Below are positions 24,720-33,010 of a stretch of DNA of 64,000 nucleotides, piece by piece. Numbering within the stretch: position 1 is the stretch's first letter; each line of letters starts with the position of its first letter. The stretch is taken from the NCBI RefSeq assembly GCF_051652165.1, contig NZ_JBOFTR010000002.1:124001-188000 (forward strand), read 5' to 3'. The DNA is from Plesiomonas sp051652165. GTDB taxonomy: Bacteria; Pseudomonadota; Gammaproteobacteria; Enterobacterales; CAMTGL01. Below the pieces are notes generated by a model that saw only the letters and a program-made list of their open reading frames with translations, made no database searches and had not been told where the DNA came from. A program made the position numbers and the translations under genes.

Positions 24720-25216
24720 GATGATGCTCCTGTTTATACCGTGGACTCTTTTGATGGTAGCACCGGCCACCGTTGCAAAATGTCTTACCGATCACAGGCT
24801 GTTGTTGAACAGTGTCACCAGTAAAAGCAAAAAATGAGGGCATTTTGAGTACAAATATCGTGCGCGGGTATGCACGCAATACATCAAATCAGTGATGAGA
24901 GACTGCACATTATCATTTTTGGCCAGAGATCTACGCTGACACAAGGGCTAAAAATAAGATAAATAAAAAAAATTAAGCACTGTTTTTTGGCGGATTGATG
25001 GGTTGTTTAATTAGCATTTTCCTTAATAAGCAGTTTGTCGGTCTGATTTTTATCCAAAAAATAAAGTGATCTGTTGTTGTTTTGATTTGGGTGAAATTTG
25101 CCGCGATGGGTTTCCGGTGTCATTGATAACGGTATGCGCTGATACACGGCAGAACGTGATCAGGTTTACAAACTTATTTATTACGATCAATGCAGAGCAG
25201 GTGCAGGAGTGATGCA
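24720..25216. other. divergent promoter region of uspA and the fabG-like gene
   Basis: About 500 bases, AT-rich between 24950 and 25080. Divergent promoters must lie here but I cannot single out one. No small gene or RNA is recognised. Confidence 0.5.
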
Positions 25217-25948
25217 ATGAAAAATAAAATCTGTGTAGTAACCGGTGGTGGTCGTGGCATTGGCCGACAAATTGTGAATACCTTAGCCGATGCTGGGGCA
25301 GCGATGGTGATTGCCTGTGACCTTGATCCTGCCGCACTGGAAGAGACCGCCAGCGGGCGGGCCAATGTGCGTGGTTATGTGCTCAATGTGACCGACCGCA
25401 GTGCGATTCCAGTGTTTATCGAATCAATAGTTAAAGAGTTCGGCCAGATTGATGTGCTGGTGAATAATGCCGGTGTCACGCGCGATAACCTGATTCAAAA
25501 AATGACCGAGCAAGAGTGGGATTTGGTGCTCGATATCAACCTCAAAGGGGTCTTTAACCTGACACAAGCGGTTGCACCAGTGATGATAGAGCAAGGCAGT
25601 GGTGCGGTGGTCAGCCTCTCTTCGGTGGTGGGGATTGACGGTAATATTGGCCAGAGTAACTATGCGGCCAGTAAAGGTGGGGTGATTGCGATGACCAAAA
25701 CCTGGGCGAAAGAGTTCACCCGTAAGGGGGCGAAAGTCAGGGTTAATGCAGTTGCACCGGGATTTATCCGCACCCCGATGACGGCGGTAGTGCCTGATAA
25801 GGTGATTGATTATATGGTGAGCAAAACCCCACTTGGGCGCATGGGAACGGCAGAGGATATTGCACAGGCGGTGCTGTTTTTAGTCAGTGATCAGTCAGTA
25901 TTCATCACCGGACAAGTGCTACGGGTAGACGGAGGCTTAACCGTTTAA
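25217..25948 (+). CDS. SDR-family 3-oxoacyl reductase (FabG/PhaB-like)
   Basis: NAD(P)H-dependent reductase of about 243 residues. It has the VVTGGGRGIGRQIV cofactor loop at the N-terminus, NNAGVTRDN, the catalytic Ser (SLSSVVG), YAASKGG with Tyr and Lys, and the C-terminal FITGQVLRVDGG typical of FabG. The start ATG 25217 is seven bases after AGGAG. It is not in a fatty-acid cluster, so it is a second FabG-type enzyme; acetoacetyl-CoA reduction or another ketone substrate is possible. A terminator follows, so it is monocistronic. Confidence 0.85.
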   Translation: MKNKICVVTGGGRGIGRQIVNTLADAGAAMVIACDLDPAALEETASGRANVRGYVLNVTDRSAIPVFIESIVKEFGQIDVLVNNAGVTRDNLIQKMTEQEWDLVLDINLKGVFNLTQAVAPVMIEQGSGAVVSLSSVVGIDGNIGQSNYAASKGGVIAMTKTWAKEFTRKGAKVRVNAVAPGFIRTPMTAVVPDKVIDYMVSKTPLGRMGTAEDIAQAVLFLVSDQSVFITGQVLRVDGGLTV

Positions 25949-26042
25949 CGGCTGTTTGTCTGTCAGTGTTAATGAGAATATCTGAGTTAGCCCACAATGC
26001 GATGGCGCAAATAAACATAATAATAACAATCCGTGTATGATT

Positions 26043-26066
26043 GCCCCGCGCTGCGGGGCTTTTTTT
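26043..26066 (+). terminator. Rho-independent terminator after the fabG-like gene
   Basis: GCCCCGC / GCGGGGC stem followed by seven T, about 95 bases after the stop. Confidence 0.9.
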
Positions 26067-26201
26067 ACCTGCAGTGGGGCCAGTTATGCGCACTTAGCGC
26101 GTAGTTGTCATCGGGTTTGCCTGTATAACAGCTCAACATGCAAACTGAGCAGATAAAGCACAATTGATACCTAGAGGGTATCCTTGGAGGATTGAACCAT
26201 A

Positions 26202-27245
26202 ATGATAAACAAAGGGTGGGTCTTAGGCCTGATCATCAGCGCATTAGCCAGTTTTAGTACACAAGCTATCGCGAAAGAGAAACTGTACGTCTATAACTGG
26301 ACCGATTATATTCCCGCAGCACTGTTAGAACAGTTCACTAAAGAGACCGGCATCGATGTTATTTACTCGACCTTTGAGAGTAATGAAGAGATGTACTCAA
26401 AGCTGAAACTGACACAAGGTGCAGGGTATGATCTGATTGTTCCCTCTACGTACTATATCAGTAAAATGGCCCGTGAAGGGATGCTGCAAACTCTCGATCA
26501 CCGTCAGCTGAAAAATTTTGCTAACCTCGACCCAAGTTTATTATCCCAAGATTTTGATCCTAAAAATCAGTTTTCGATTCCCTATGTTTGGGGGGCGACT
26601 GGTATTGCCGTGAATCGTGCAGAAATTGATCCCGCAACAGTAAATAGTTGGCAAGATTTGTGGAAGCCGGCATTTAAAGATCATCTGTTGCTGACCAATG
26701 ATTCACGGGAAGTTTTTCATATGGCGCTATTGGTGAAGGGGTTCTCCCCTAACACGACTGATCCTGACGAGATCCGCCAAGCTTATGAATTGTTGCGTCC
26801 CTTGATGCCAAATGTGCGGGTCTTTAACTCTGACGCGCCAGATGTACCTTATTTGCAAGATGAAGTGTCTGTTGGGATGATCTGGAATGGCCCAGCATGG
26901 CGTGCCGCGCAAGAGAACCCTGATATTCAATTTATCTATCCAAAAGAGGGAGCCATTTTTTGGATGGACAGTATGGCCATTCCTGCGCAGGCAAAAAATC
27001 CACACGCGGCCTATCAATTTATTGATTTTCTGCTGCGGCCAGAGAGTGCGGTAGCGATTATGAAAGAGTTGGGCTATTCAGTGCCAAACCGCGCGGCGCT
27101 CTCACTACTTGATAAACGCATGGCAGGTAATACCACCTTGTTCCCACCTGCTGTGGCTATGCAAAAAGGTCAGTTTCAGCGTGATGTTGGGGATGCAATT
27201 ACACTGTACGAAACCTATTGGAATAAGTTACGCTCAAGTAAATAA
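26202..27245 (+). CDS. potD: orphan PotD-like spermidine/putrescine-binding protein
   Basis: Periplasmic solute-binding protein for polyamines. A signal peptide (WVLGLIISALASFSTQAIA, cut about residue 24) is followed by the PotD blocks YNWTDYIPAALLEQFTKETG, YDLIVPSTYYISKMAREG, SIPYVWGATGIAVN and GAIFWMDSMAIP. The polyamine-contacting Trp, Asp and Tyr positions of PotD appear kept. 347 residues equals E. coli PotD (348). No potA, potB or potC is adjacent, so it must work with a transporter encoded elsewhere or act as a sensor component. The ATG follows GGAGG. Terminator downstream. Confidence 0.9.
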   Translation: MINKGWVLGLIISALASFSTQAIAKEKLYVYNWTDYIPAALLEQFTKETGIDVIYSTFESNEEMYSKLKLTQGAGYDLIVPSTYYISKMAREGMLQTLDHRQLKNFANLDPSLLSQDFDPKNQFSIPYVWGATGIAVNRAEIDPATVNSWQDLWKPAFKDHLLLTNDSREVFHMALLVKGFSPNTTDPDEIRQAYELLRPLMPNVRVFNSDAPDVPYLQDEVSVGMIWNGPAWRAAQENPDIQFIYPKEGAIFWMDSMAIPAQAKNPHAAYQFIDFLLRPESAVAIMKELGYSVPNRAALSLLDKRMAGNTTLFPPAVAMQKGQFQRDVGDAITLYETYWNKLRSSK

Positions 27246-27260
27246 ATGTCTGTGTTAAAC

Positions 27261-27285
27261 GGTAACGTGGCCGTTACCATTTTTT
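27261..27285 (+). terminator. Rho-independent terminator after potD-like gene
   Basis: GGTAACG / CGTTACC stem with a four-base loop and a run of six T, beginning 16 bases after the stop. Confidence 0.85.
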
Positions 27286-27369
27286 AGTACTTCACAGTAT
27301 TCGTGTGTAATCATGATTATTATCTGTTATCAACAGTAGAGATCCCATTCTCAACATCAAGGAGTTTGT

Positions 27370-27897
27370 ATGTTGGCACAAGCCATGATTGATAAATTAA
27401 ATGAGCAGTTGAATCTGGAGTTCTTCTCATCCAATTTGTATCTGCAAATGAGCGCATGGTGTGATCACCACGGGTTTGATGGTGCGGCACTGTTCTTGCG
27501 TCAGCATGCTATAGAAGAGATGCAGCATATGCAGCGGTTATTTAACTATGTTAGCGAAACCGGAGCGTTGCCGCTGATTGGTGCGATTGCTGCGCCAGAT
27601 ACGGAATACCGATCACTGTCTGATGTGTTTGAGAAAACCTATGAGCATGAGCAGCTTATTACCCGCCAAATCAATGAACTGGTGCATGTAGCATTCAGTA
27701 CACAAGATTACTCTACGTTCAGTTTCTTGCAATGGTATGTGGCCGAGCAGCACGAAGAAGAGAAGCTGTTTAAAAGCATTCTCGATAAGATTGAATTGGT
27801 GGGTGAAGATGGGAAAGCATTATTCTTTATCGATAAAGACCTGCGTGCTCTGGCGCAAACTGGCAGTGTTAATGCGGTGACTAACAGCGCAGAGTAA
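27370..27897 (+). CDS. ftnA: ferritin (FtnA type)
   Basis: Non-haem iron storage protein that assembles into a 24-subunit shell and oxidises Fe(II). The 175-residue four-helix bundle has ferroxidase ligands visible in LNLEFFSSNLYLQM (Glu17), AIEEMQHMQRL (Glu-x2-His) and YEHEQLITRQINEL, with QWYVAEQHEEEKL in the fourth helix. E. coli FtnA is 165 residues. The start follows AAGGAG. The hairpin after it is a likely terminator. A RyhB RNA and Fur box occur 4.3 kb away, but I see no Fur box directly upstream of this gene. Confidence 0.94.
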   Translation: MLAQAMIDKLNEQLNLEFFSSNLYLQMSAWCDHHGFDGAALFLRQHAIEEMQHMQRLFNYVSETGALPLIGAIAAPDTEYRSLSDVFEKTYEHEQLITRQINELVHVAFSTQDYSTFSFLQWYVAEQHEEEKLFKSILDKIELVGEDGKALFFIDKDLRALAQTGSVNAVTNSAE

Positions 27898-27958
27898 GTG
27901 AGTACAGCGAAAGAGGAGTGATCAGAGCCTACTTGTCGCATAATATAGACGTGAAAAA

Positions 27959-28000
27959 ATAGCGCAGTACGCAATAGATCCTTTGCAAAAACTGCGCTAT
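27959..28000 (+). terminator. possible terminator after ftnA
   Basis: ATAGCGCAGT (27959-27968) pairs with ACTGCGCTAT (27991-28000) around a 22-base loop, followed by a weak T-rich stretch. Confidence 0.45.
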
Positions 28001-28131
28001 ATCTATTTTGTTATGCAGAGATAATGAATTGTATATGTAAGACTGGGTTTTGCTCTGGTAACAGCCTGCAATGTTACGCCACAAAAATAAAAACAGAACA
28101 CCGTAAATGGAATACGGAAGAGAGTGAGTAG

Positions 28132-28485
28132 ATGGATTTACACTGGGCTATTTGGGGTTTATTACTGATCAGTATCGTGAATATTGCACGCTATATCTCC
28201 AGTTTGAAAGTGCTGCTGTTTATTATGCGGGAAAGTGACCCGTATCTGTATCTGCAAGTTGATGGGCGTGGTTTTTTCCGTGCAACTGGCGTGCTATCAA
28301 AACAAATTCGGCTGTTTCACTATTTGCGTGAACAGCGTTATTTATCCCACCATGATCCGCTATTTATCGATAAATGTGCCAAAGTCAGGCAGTTATTTAT
28401 GTTGACCAGCAGCTTATTATTGCTGATGTTGGCTACACTTTTGCTCACTCTTTTTTTGCCAGACGCGGCAATAGTAGTCGAGTAG
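28132..28485 (+). CDS. uspB: universal stress protein B
   Basis: Small inner-membrane protein of 117 residues with hydrophobic segments at both ends (WGLLLISIVNIARYIS and SSLLLLMLATLLLTLFL). The middle matches E. coli UspB: DPYLYLQVDGRGFF, then KQIRLFHYLREQRYLSHHDPLFIDKCAKVRQLFMLTS. In E. coli it is induced in stationary phase under sigma-S and is linked to ethanol resistance; its biochemical role is unknown. It is convergent with pitA. The ATG follows a GAGAGTGAG stretch. Confidence 0.92.
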   Translation: MDLHWAIWGLLLISIVNIARYISSLKVLLFIMRESDPYLYLQVDGRGFFRATGVLSKQIRLFHYLREQRYLSHHDPLFIDKCAKVRQLFMLTSSLLLLMLATLLLTLFLPDAAIVVE

Positions 28486-28496
28486 TGCTAAAACAA

Positions 28497-28522
28497 TATC
28501 GGCAACCCGAAGGCTGCCGATA
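28497..28522. terminator. hairpin between convergent uspB and pitA
   Basis: TATCGGCA and TGCCGATA form an 8-bp stem. T-runs are weak, so its strength is uncertain. Confidence 0.5.
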
Positions 28523-28550
28523 ATGATCTGATGATGGAAAAAGTGTACGG

Positions 28551-30044
28551 TCAGAGGATAAGGTAGCTCGCAATCCAAAAGAGAGCACAAGAGAGTAGCA
28601 TGGTCGCAGGCAGGGTAAAGACCCATGCCATCAGGATGCTTTTTACTGTACCTGATTGCAGGCGGTTTTTATTTGCCAGCATAGAACCTGCTACAGCAGA
28701 AGAGAGTACGTGCGTAGTTGATACCGGCATACCTGTAATACTGGCAATCCCAATGGCTGAGGCTGCAGTAATTTGTGCCGCCATTCCTTGAGAGTAGCTC
28801 ATACCACGCTCACCAATTTTCTCACCTACTGTCACGACAATCCGCCGCCAGCCAACCAGTGTACCTAAACCTAGAGCCAGTGCGACAGCAACAATCACCC
28901 ATGTTGGTGCATATTCCGTTGTTTGGTTTAGATCAGCACGCAAGGTATTTAAGCTATGCGCATCTGATTTCGACAGCCCTGGCTGTACAGCCATTTTCTT
29001 CGCCGTATCATCAATACACAGAATCAAGCGGCGGGTCATCCGGCGTTGTTCAGTATCGAGGTTATGGTAACTGTTGACCCCGCGTAACAGTGTTTCTAAT
29101 TCACCTAACGAAGCTTGGGTCTGTGCTGGGCTACAATGGAATGAGCCTTGTGGGATAGCATTGTCTTCAGCACTGCGCGGATGGCTTGCAATAAACGCAT
29201 TTAATACCGCAGGATTATTAGCATAAATGCTGGCAATGTGCTTTGTGGCATCGGCTGTTTTTGCAATCTCATATTTGCTGGCAGCCATATTAACCACAAA
29301 TTGCGAGGGAGCAATACCGATAAGCACCAGCATTAATAAGCCAATCCCTTTTTGTCCATCATTAGAACCATGTGCAAAGCTGACACCAAATGAGGAGAAA
29401 ATCAGCATCATACGTGGCCAAAATGGAGGGTGCTTCTTTCCATCAAGCAGTTGGCGCTCTTGTGGATTCAGATGCATGTGTGATGTTGGATATAACTGCT
29501 TCAGTATTAGCAGCACCACCGCCGCAATCGCAAGCCCGACAAGCGGAGAGACAACCAATGAAAGCATAACATCCAGTGCTTTTTTTAGGTTTACACCATC
29601 ACTGATGGAGGTGTGTGTCATCAAGGCATTTGCAATACCCACCCCCAAAATCGAACCGATTAAGGTGTGTGAGCTTGAGGCGGGTAATCCGAGATACCAC
29701 GTTCCAAAATTCCACACAATGGCGGTCAGCAGCATCGAGAATACCATGATCAAGCCATGTGTTGAGCTGATATTGACTAGCAGATCAATGGGGAGCAGGT
29801 GCACAATAGCATAGGCGACACTCAGCCCCCCTAATAACACCCCAAGGAAATTAAAAAAACCCGACAGTACAACTGCAAGTTGTGCTGGCATTGCTTTTGT
29901 GTAGATAACCGTCGCTACCGCATTGGCAGTGTCGTGAAATCCGTTAATGAACTCGTAAGCCAACACAAATAATAGCGCCAGTCCAAGCAAAATGGCGATA
30001 TGAGTATCAAGACCGGTAAATATATCAAACATAAAATAAGCCAT
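28551..30044 (-). CDS. pitA: low-affinity inorganic phosphate transporter PitA
   Basis: Proton-coupled carrier of metal-phosphate in the inner membrane. The 497-residue protein has about ten membrane segments and the duplicated Pit signature: FINGFHDTANAVATVIYTKAM near the N-terminus and SFGVSFAHGSNDGQKGIG in the middle, plus GLPASSSHTLIGS and GMPVSTTHVLSSAVAGSM. A large hydrophilic loop (about 250-370) separates the halves as in E. coli PitA (499). Two start codons close together (MAYFMFD) are possible. Its neighbours uspB and yhiN match E. coli order. Confidence 0.97.
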   Translation of the reverse strand: MAYFMFDIFTGLDTHIAILLGLALLFVLAYEFINGFHDTANAVATVIYTKAMPAQLAVVLSGFFNFLGVLLGGLSVAYAIVHLLPIDLLVNISSTHGLIMVFSMLLTAIVWNFGTWYLGLPASSSHTLIGSILGVGIANALMTHTSISDGVNLKKALDVMLSLVVSPLVGLAIAAVVLLILKQLYPTSHMHLNPQERQLLDGKKHPPFWPRMMLIFSSFGVSFAHGSNDGQKGIGLLMLVLIGIAPSQFVVNMAASKYEIAKTADATKHIASIYANNPAVLNAFIASHPRSAEDNAIPQGSFHCSPAQTQASLGELETLLRGVNSYHNLDTEQRRMTRRLILCIDDTAKKMAVQPGLSKSDAHSLNTLRADLNQTTEYAPTWVIVAVALALGLGTLVGWRRIVVTVGEKIGERGMSYSQGMAAQITAASAIGIASITGMPVSTTHVLSSAVAGSMLANKNRLQSGTVKSILMAWVFTLPATMLLSCALFWIASYLIL

Positions 30045-30615
30045 AAACCGTCATCAGACTGGCGCATTATCAATATAAATAGCGACTCTACAAAGCGAAA
30101 ATTCGAGTTATTTTTAAAACTGCCGCAAAAAAGTGAGGGTTAATTGCATACTGACAGGCATGATTTTAAGTCAATTACATTATTAACGTATTGATTTGTA
30201 TTATGTTTGTGTTTGGTTGCATCGTCATTTGTTTTTTTGGCTGCGCGATACAGAGTTTGAGCATAAAAGTAATTTTTTTTACGAGGATAGCGCCATTTCA
30301 TCACGCAATTTAGCGTTTTCCCGCTTTTTCCATACCATTGCGATCAGTACAGCATGTTCAATATACCGTTTAATGGTGATGCGTGTTAATCGTGGTGTGC
30401 CTGTTTTTCTGATGGCTCTGATCTGTTCTGATATAAGTGGCTGAACTTTTGGCATGTTGTACGCATAAAGCAGAGGTATCCGAATTTTTCTGCTCAGAGT
30501 GGTCGCACAAAGTGAGGCTCTCTGGTGGAGAGTCTTAAAGACGATTACAATCCGCCGACAGTGGTTGTGTGGTCAGTGACCAAACGCTAAGAGAACACCG
30601 GAAATCGAGGCAAAT
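30045..30615. other. divergent region between pitA and yhiN
   Basis: About 570 bases. Promoters for both genes must lie here but none stands out. It holds the 58-codon minus-strand frame listed separately; the rest shows no recognised RNA or repeat. Confidence 0.5.
30279..30455 (-). CDS. hypothetical 58-residue basic protein, unconfirmed
   Basis: A frame from ATG 30455 encodes 58 residues starting MPKVQPLISEQIRAIRKTG and ending RDEMALSS. It is basic and helix-prone with KRYIEHAVLIAMVWKKRENAKL, and looks more like a real protein than random translation. Against it: I see no good ribosome-binding site, and the same frame stays open upstream for about 30 codons without a start, so it could be the tail of a decayed gene. 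No family recognised. Confidence 0.35.
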   Translation of the reverse strand: MPKVQPLISEQIRAIRKTGTPRLTRITIKRYIEHAVLIAMVWKKRENAKLRDEMALSS

Positions 30616-31830
30616 GTGAAGAGTGAATTTGATGTAGTGGTGATTGGTGCAGGAGCCGCGGGGTTATTGTGTGCAGCAATGGCTGCCGAGCGTGGGCGAC
30701 GAGTGCTGGTGGTGGATAACGGTAAAAAGGCAGGGCGTAAAATTCTGATGTCAGGAGGAGGCCGCTGTAATTTCACCAATTTATATATTGAGCCTGCAGC
30801 TTACCTGTCTGAAAATCCGCATTTTTGTAAGTCGGCACTCTCGCGTTATACCCAGTGGGATTTTATTGCGTTGGTAGCAAAACACAATATTGCCTATCAT
30901 GAAAAAACGCTTGGTCAGCTATTTTGTGATGATTCTGCCGAGCAGATCGTGGCGATGTTGTTGGCTGAATGTGCCGAGCATGGCGCGCAAATTCGCCTGC
31001 GTTGTGATGTCAGTGCCGTTGAGCGGGCAACGGTTGAACAGGCAACAGAGAGTGCTGATGTACGCTATTTAGTACAAACCAGCAGCGGGGCCATTTGTTG
31101 TCAGTCGGTGGTGGTGGCCAGCGGTGGGCTATCTATGCCAGGGTTAGGTGCAACACCACTGGGTTATCGGATTGCCGAGCAATTTTCGCTGCCGATTATT
31201 CCCACCCGTGCTGGATTAGTGCCATTTACCCTGCACAAAGCCGAGCTCGATGCCCAGCAATCTTTGGCAGGAATTGCGATTCCGGTGAGTGTTGAATCAC
31301 AGCAAGGGGTGGTATTCCGTGAAAACCTGCTATTTACCCACCGTGGTCTATCAGGGCCGGCGATTTTGCAAATCTCCAGTTACTGGAGAGCGGGGGAAAC
31401 AGTCAGTGTGAATTTGCTGCCCGATCTTGATCTGCTGGCCGAGCTGGAGCAGTTACGGCAGACACAACCAAATCTTAGTTTGAAAAACGCACTGTCGCGC
31501 TGGTTGCCAAAACGTTTTGTCGAGTGTTGGATTGAGCAACAAAAGTTGCCTAATCCGGTACTATCGCAACTGAGTAATGCGCAAAAAGCGGCACTGGTCA
31601 GTGCGCTGCAGCAGTGGGCGGTGCAGCCAAATAGCACAGAAGGTTATCGTACCGCAGAGGTTACGCTCGGTGGAGTTGATACACGGGTATTGTCATCAAA
31701 AACCATGCAGGCAAATGATATTCCCGGTCTCTATTTTATCGGCGAAGTGGTAGATGTTACGGGTTGGCTTGGCGGATATAACTTTCAGTGGGCATGGAGT
31801 TCGGCTTACGCCTGCGCTCAGGCGTTATAA
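30616..31830 (+). CDS. yhiN: YhiN-family flavoprotein (HI0933-like)
   Basis: Predicted FAD-dependent oxidoreductase of unknown substrate. The 404-residue protein has an N-terminal dinucleotide-binding loop VVVIGAGAAGLLCAAMAAERG, the family motif GRKILMSGGGRCNFTN, TRAGLVPFTL, LLFTHRGLSGPAILQIS, and the C-terminal FAD block GLYFIGEVVDVTGWLGGYNFQWAWSSAYA. GTG 30616 is the start, five bases after GAGG. It is divergent from pitA, as in E. coli. Confidence 0.95.
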   Translation: MKSEFDVVVIGAGAAGLLCAAMAAERGRRVLVVDNGKKAGRKILMSGGGRCNFTNLYIEPAAYLSENPHFCKSALSRYTQWDFIALVAKHNIAYHEKTLGQLFCDDSAEQIVAMLLAECAEHGAQIRLRCDVSAVERATVEQATESADVRYLVQTSSGAICCQSVVVASGGLSMPGLGATPLGYRIAEQFSLPIIPTRAGLVPFTLHKAELDAQQSLAGIAIPVSVESQQGVVFRENLLFTHRGLSGPAILQISSYWRAGETVSVNLLPDLDLLAELEQLRQTQPNLSLKNALSRWLPKRFVECWIEQQKLPNPVLSQLSNAQKAALVSALQQWAVQPNSTEGYRTAEVTLGGVDTRVLSSKTMQANDIPGLYFIGEVVDVTGWLGGYNFQWAWSSAYACAQAL

Positions 31831-32192
31831 GTTATCAAGAATAAACAATGCTGCTATTTGTGTATATAAATAGCATATTAACATTAGATAATAATGCAAG
31901 TGTCATTGATCGTGCTGTTAGCTGAGATATTGGCCAAGTGAATATGCTAGTTAATACCCTTAAGCATAAACCTGAGCAGACAAGTACAACAGTAAAATCT
32001 TAGCGATAATAAGCATACTGATTAGGCATGACCTTGGTTTTGCTGAGATCTGGGAAAATGAAGATTCAAGCTGCCAGTATCAAACTGAAATAGAGCGATA
32101 AGTGAAGGAAGGTGTTGCGCACTTTATCAGGCAAATACCTTGTTTATCACAAAAATTGACGATATGCGGTTATTGTTCATTTACAATGCTAA

Positions 32193-32207
32193 TGATAATC
32201 GTTATCA
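32193..32207 (+). promoter_or_regulatory. Fur box upstream of ryhB
   Basis: TGATAATCGTTATCA differs at one position from the 7-1-7 Fur consensus and is extended on both sides as AATGATAA/TTATCATT. A TTTACA (32180-32185) and TATCAT (32204-32209) pair spaced 18 bases could be the promoter, so Fur-Fe(II) would block it, as for E. coli ryhB. Confidence 0.88.
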
Positions 32208-32215
32208 TTAATTTG

Positions 32216-32320
32216 TGTTGATGACGTTGTTTACAACAACATTAACGCACGACATTGCTCACATATTGCTTCCAAAATGCACTTTGGCCAGCTTATATCC
32301 CATAAGCTGGCCATTTTTTT
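32216..32320 (+). ncRNA. ryhB: RyhB small RNA
   Basis: Iron-responsive Hfq-dependent RNA that represses mRNAs of iron-using proteins. The core at 32247-32273 reads GCACGACATTGCTCACAT, then ATTGCTTCCA, and matches the E. coli RyhB pairing region except for two extra bases inside CACATTGC. A 5' hairpin (GTTGTT/AACAAC, 32226-32240) precedes it. The 3' end is a terminator with an 11-bp stem TGGCCAGCTTA/TAAGCTGGCCA (32285-32313) and seven T. The 5' end is inferred from the promoter and Fur box. It is not next to the genes that flank ryhB in E. coli. Confidence 0.9.
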
Positions 32321-32368
32321 ATATCAAGTATGGCAATAGCTGTGAGCGATGATCTTTTCATTATCGTT

Positions 32369-32430
32369 TTTTCTCTTTTCTCTTTTCTCTTTTCTCTTTT
32401 CTCTTTTCTCTTTTCTCTTTTCTCTTTTCT
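32369..32430 (+). repeat. heptanucleotide tandem repeat (TTTTCTC)x8 plus partial
   Basis: Eight perfect 7-base copies at 32369-32424 and most of a ninth. All pyrimidine on this strand; it lies in non-coding DNA 50 bases after the ryhB terminator. Copy number should vary by slippage. Confidence 0.97.
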
Positions 32431-32454
32431 TTGTAACTAGGCGACATTTTTTCT

Positions 32455-32891
32455 GATCTTTAAGAAGAGATCAGAAATATAAGATCATACGCTCTGACAG
32501 CATAGTATACCCACACGGGTAGCGTATAAATATTGCACGCATTTTGTGTGAGACGGGTACATCACATGCTTGTTTTTTATTCAAATGGCGTTTTTTTACC
32601 AAAATACATATTCAGAATAGCGTAGCCTTTTAGGTTGTGTTTAACGCGCCATCACATATCTGCTCTGGGCTTGATAAAAGTCAAGGACAAAAACAGTATC
32701 CACAGCAGATGATCATATAAAGATCACGCCCCGATCAGTAAAATAATCAATAACTATATGATTAATAACTATATTTAATAGGCTTCATGGTCGATTTATA
32801 AGGATGATCACAAAACTACGTTTTATTGTTCACAAACTTATCCACAGATCAGAAATCGCTAAAAAACATGCTTGAATAGCTGTTTGTGATC
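32455..32891 (+). other. origin-like or DnaA-control cluster: GATC sites, DnaA boxes, AT-rich direct repeats
   Basis: Nine GATC sites occur in 437 bases, where about two are expected. There is one perfect DnaA box TTATCCACA (32838-32846) and three with one mismatch: TTGTTCACA at 32826, GTATCCACA at 32696, and TGTGTTTAA at 32636. An almost pure A/T stretch (32739-32782) carries AATAACTATAT twice (32749, 32764). GATGATCACAAA occurs as an inverted pair (32803-32814, 32882-32893). It lies just upstream of polA, not between mnmG and mioC, so it is not the expected oriC place. A DnaA-dependent control of polA or a DnaA-titrating site is equally possible. Confidence 0.45.
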
Positions 32892-33010
32892 ATCTTTTGT
32901 GTGAGCATTCAATCTTAATTGAGTACATCGTGCTGCTTTATCCAACATATTGCCCTTTGGTTTAAGCGAAGAGGCGATTTTTTATGATGTAGATACGTAA
33001 GGTGAGCAAC

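Noticed and set aside
30196..30444. 82-codon plus-strand frame upstream of yhiN
   Set aside because: Composition is not protein-like and the opposite strand has a better frame.
31980..32130. Possible protein remnant before ryhB (frame with HDLGFAEIWENEDSS)
   Set aside because: Too short (about 45 codons), no start signal and no family recognised.
32369..32430. CRISPR-like repeats
   Set aside because: Units are 7 bases with no spacers; no cas genes in the window.
32455..32891. Calling the DnaA/GATC cluster the chromosomal oriC
   Set aside because: Flanking genes are not those of oriC in this group; kept as an origin-like candidate only.
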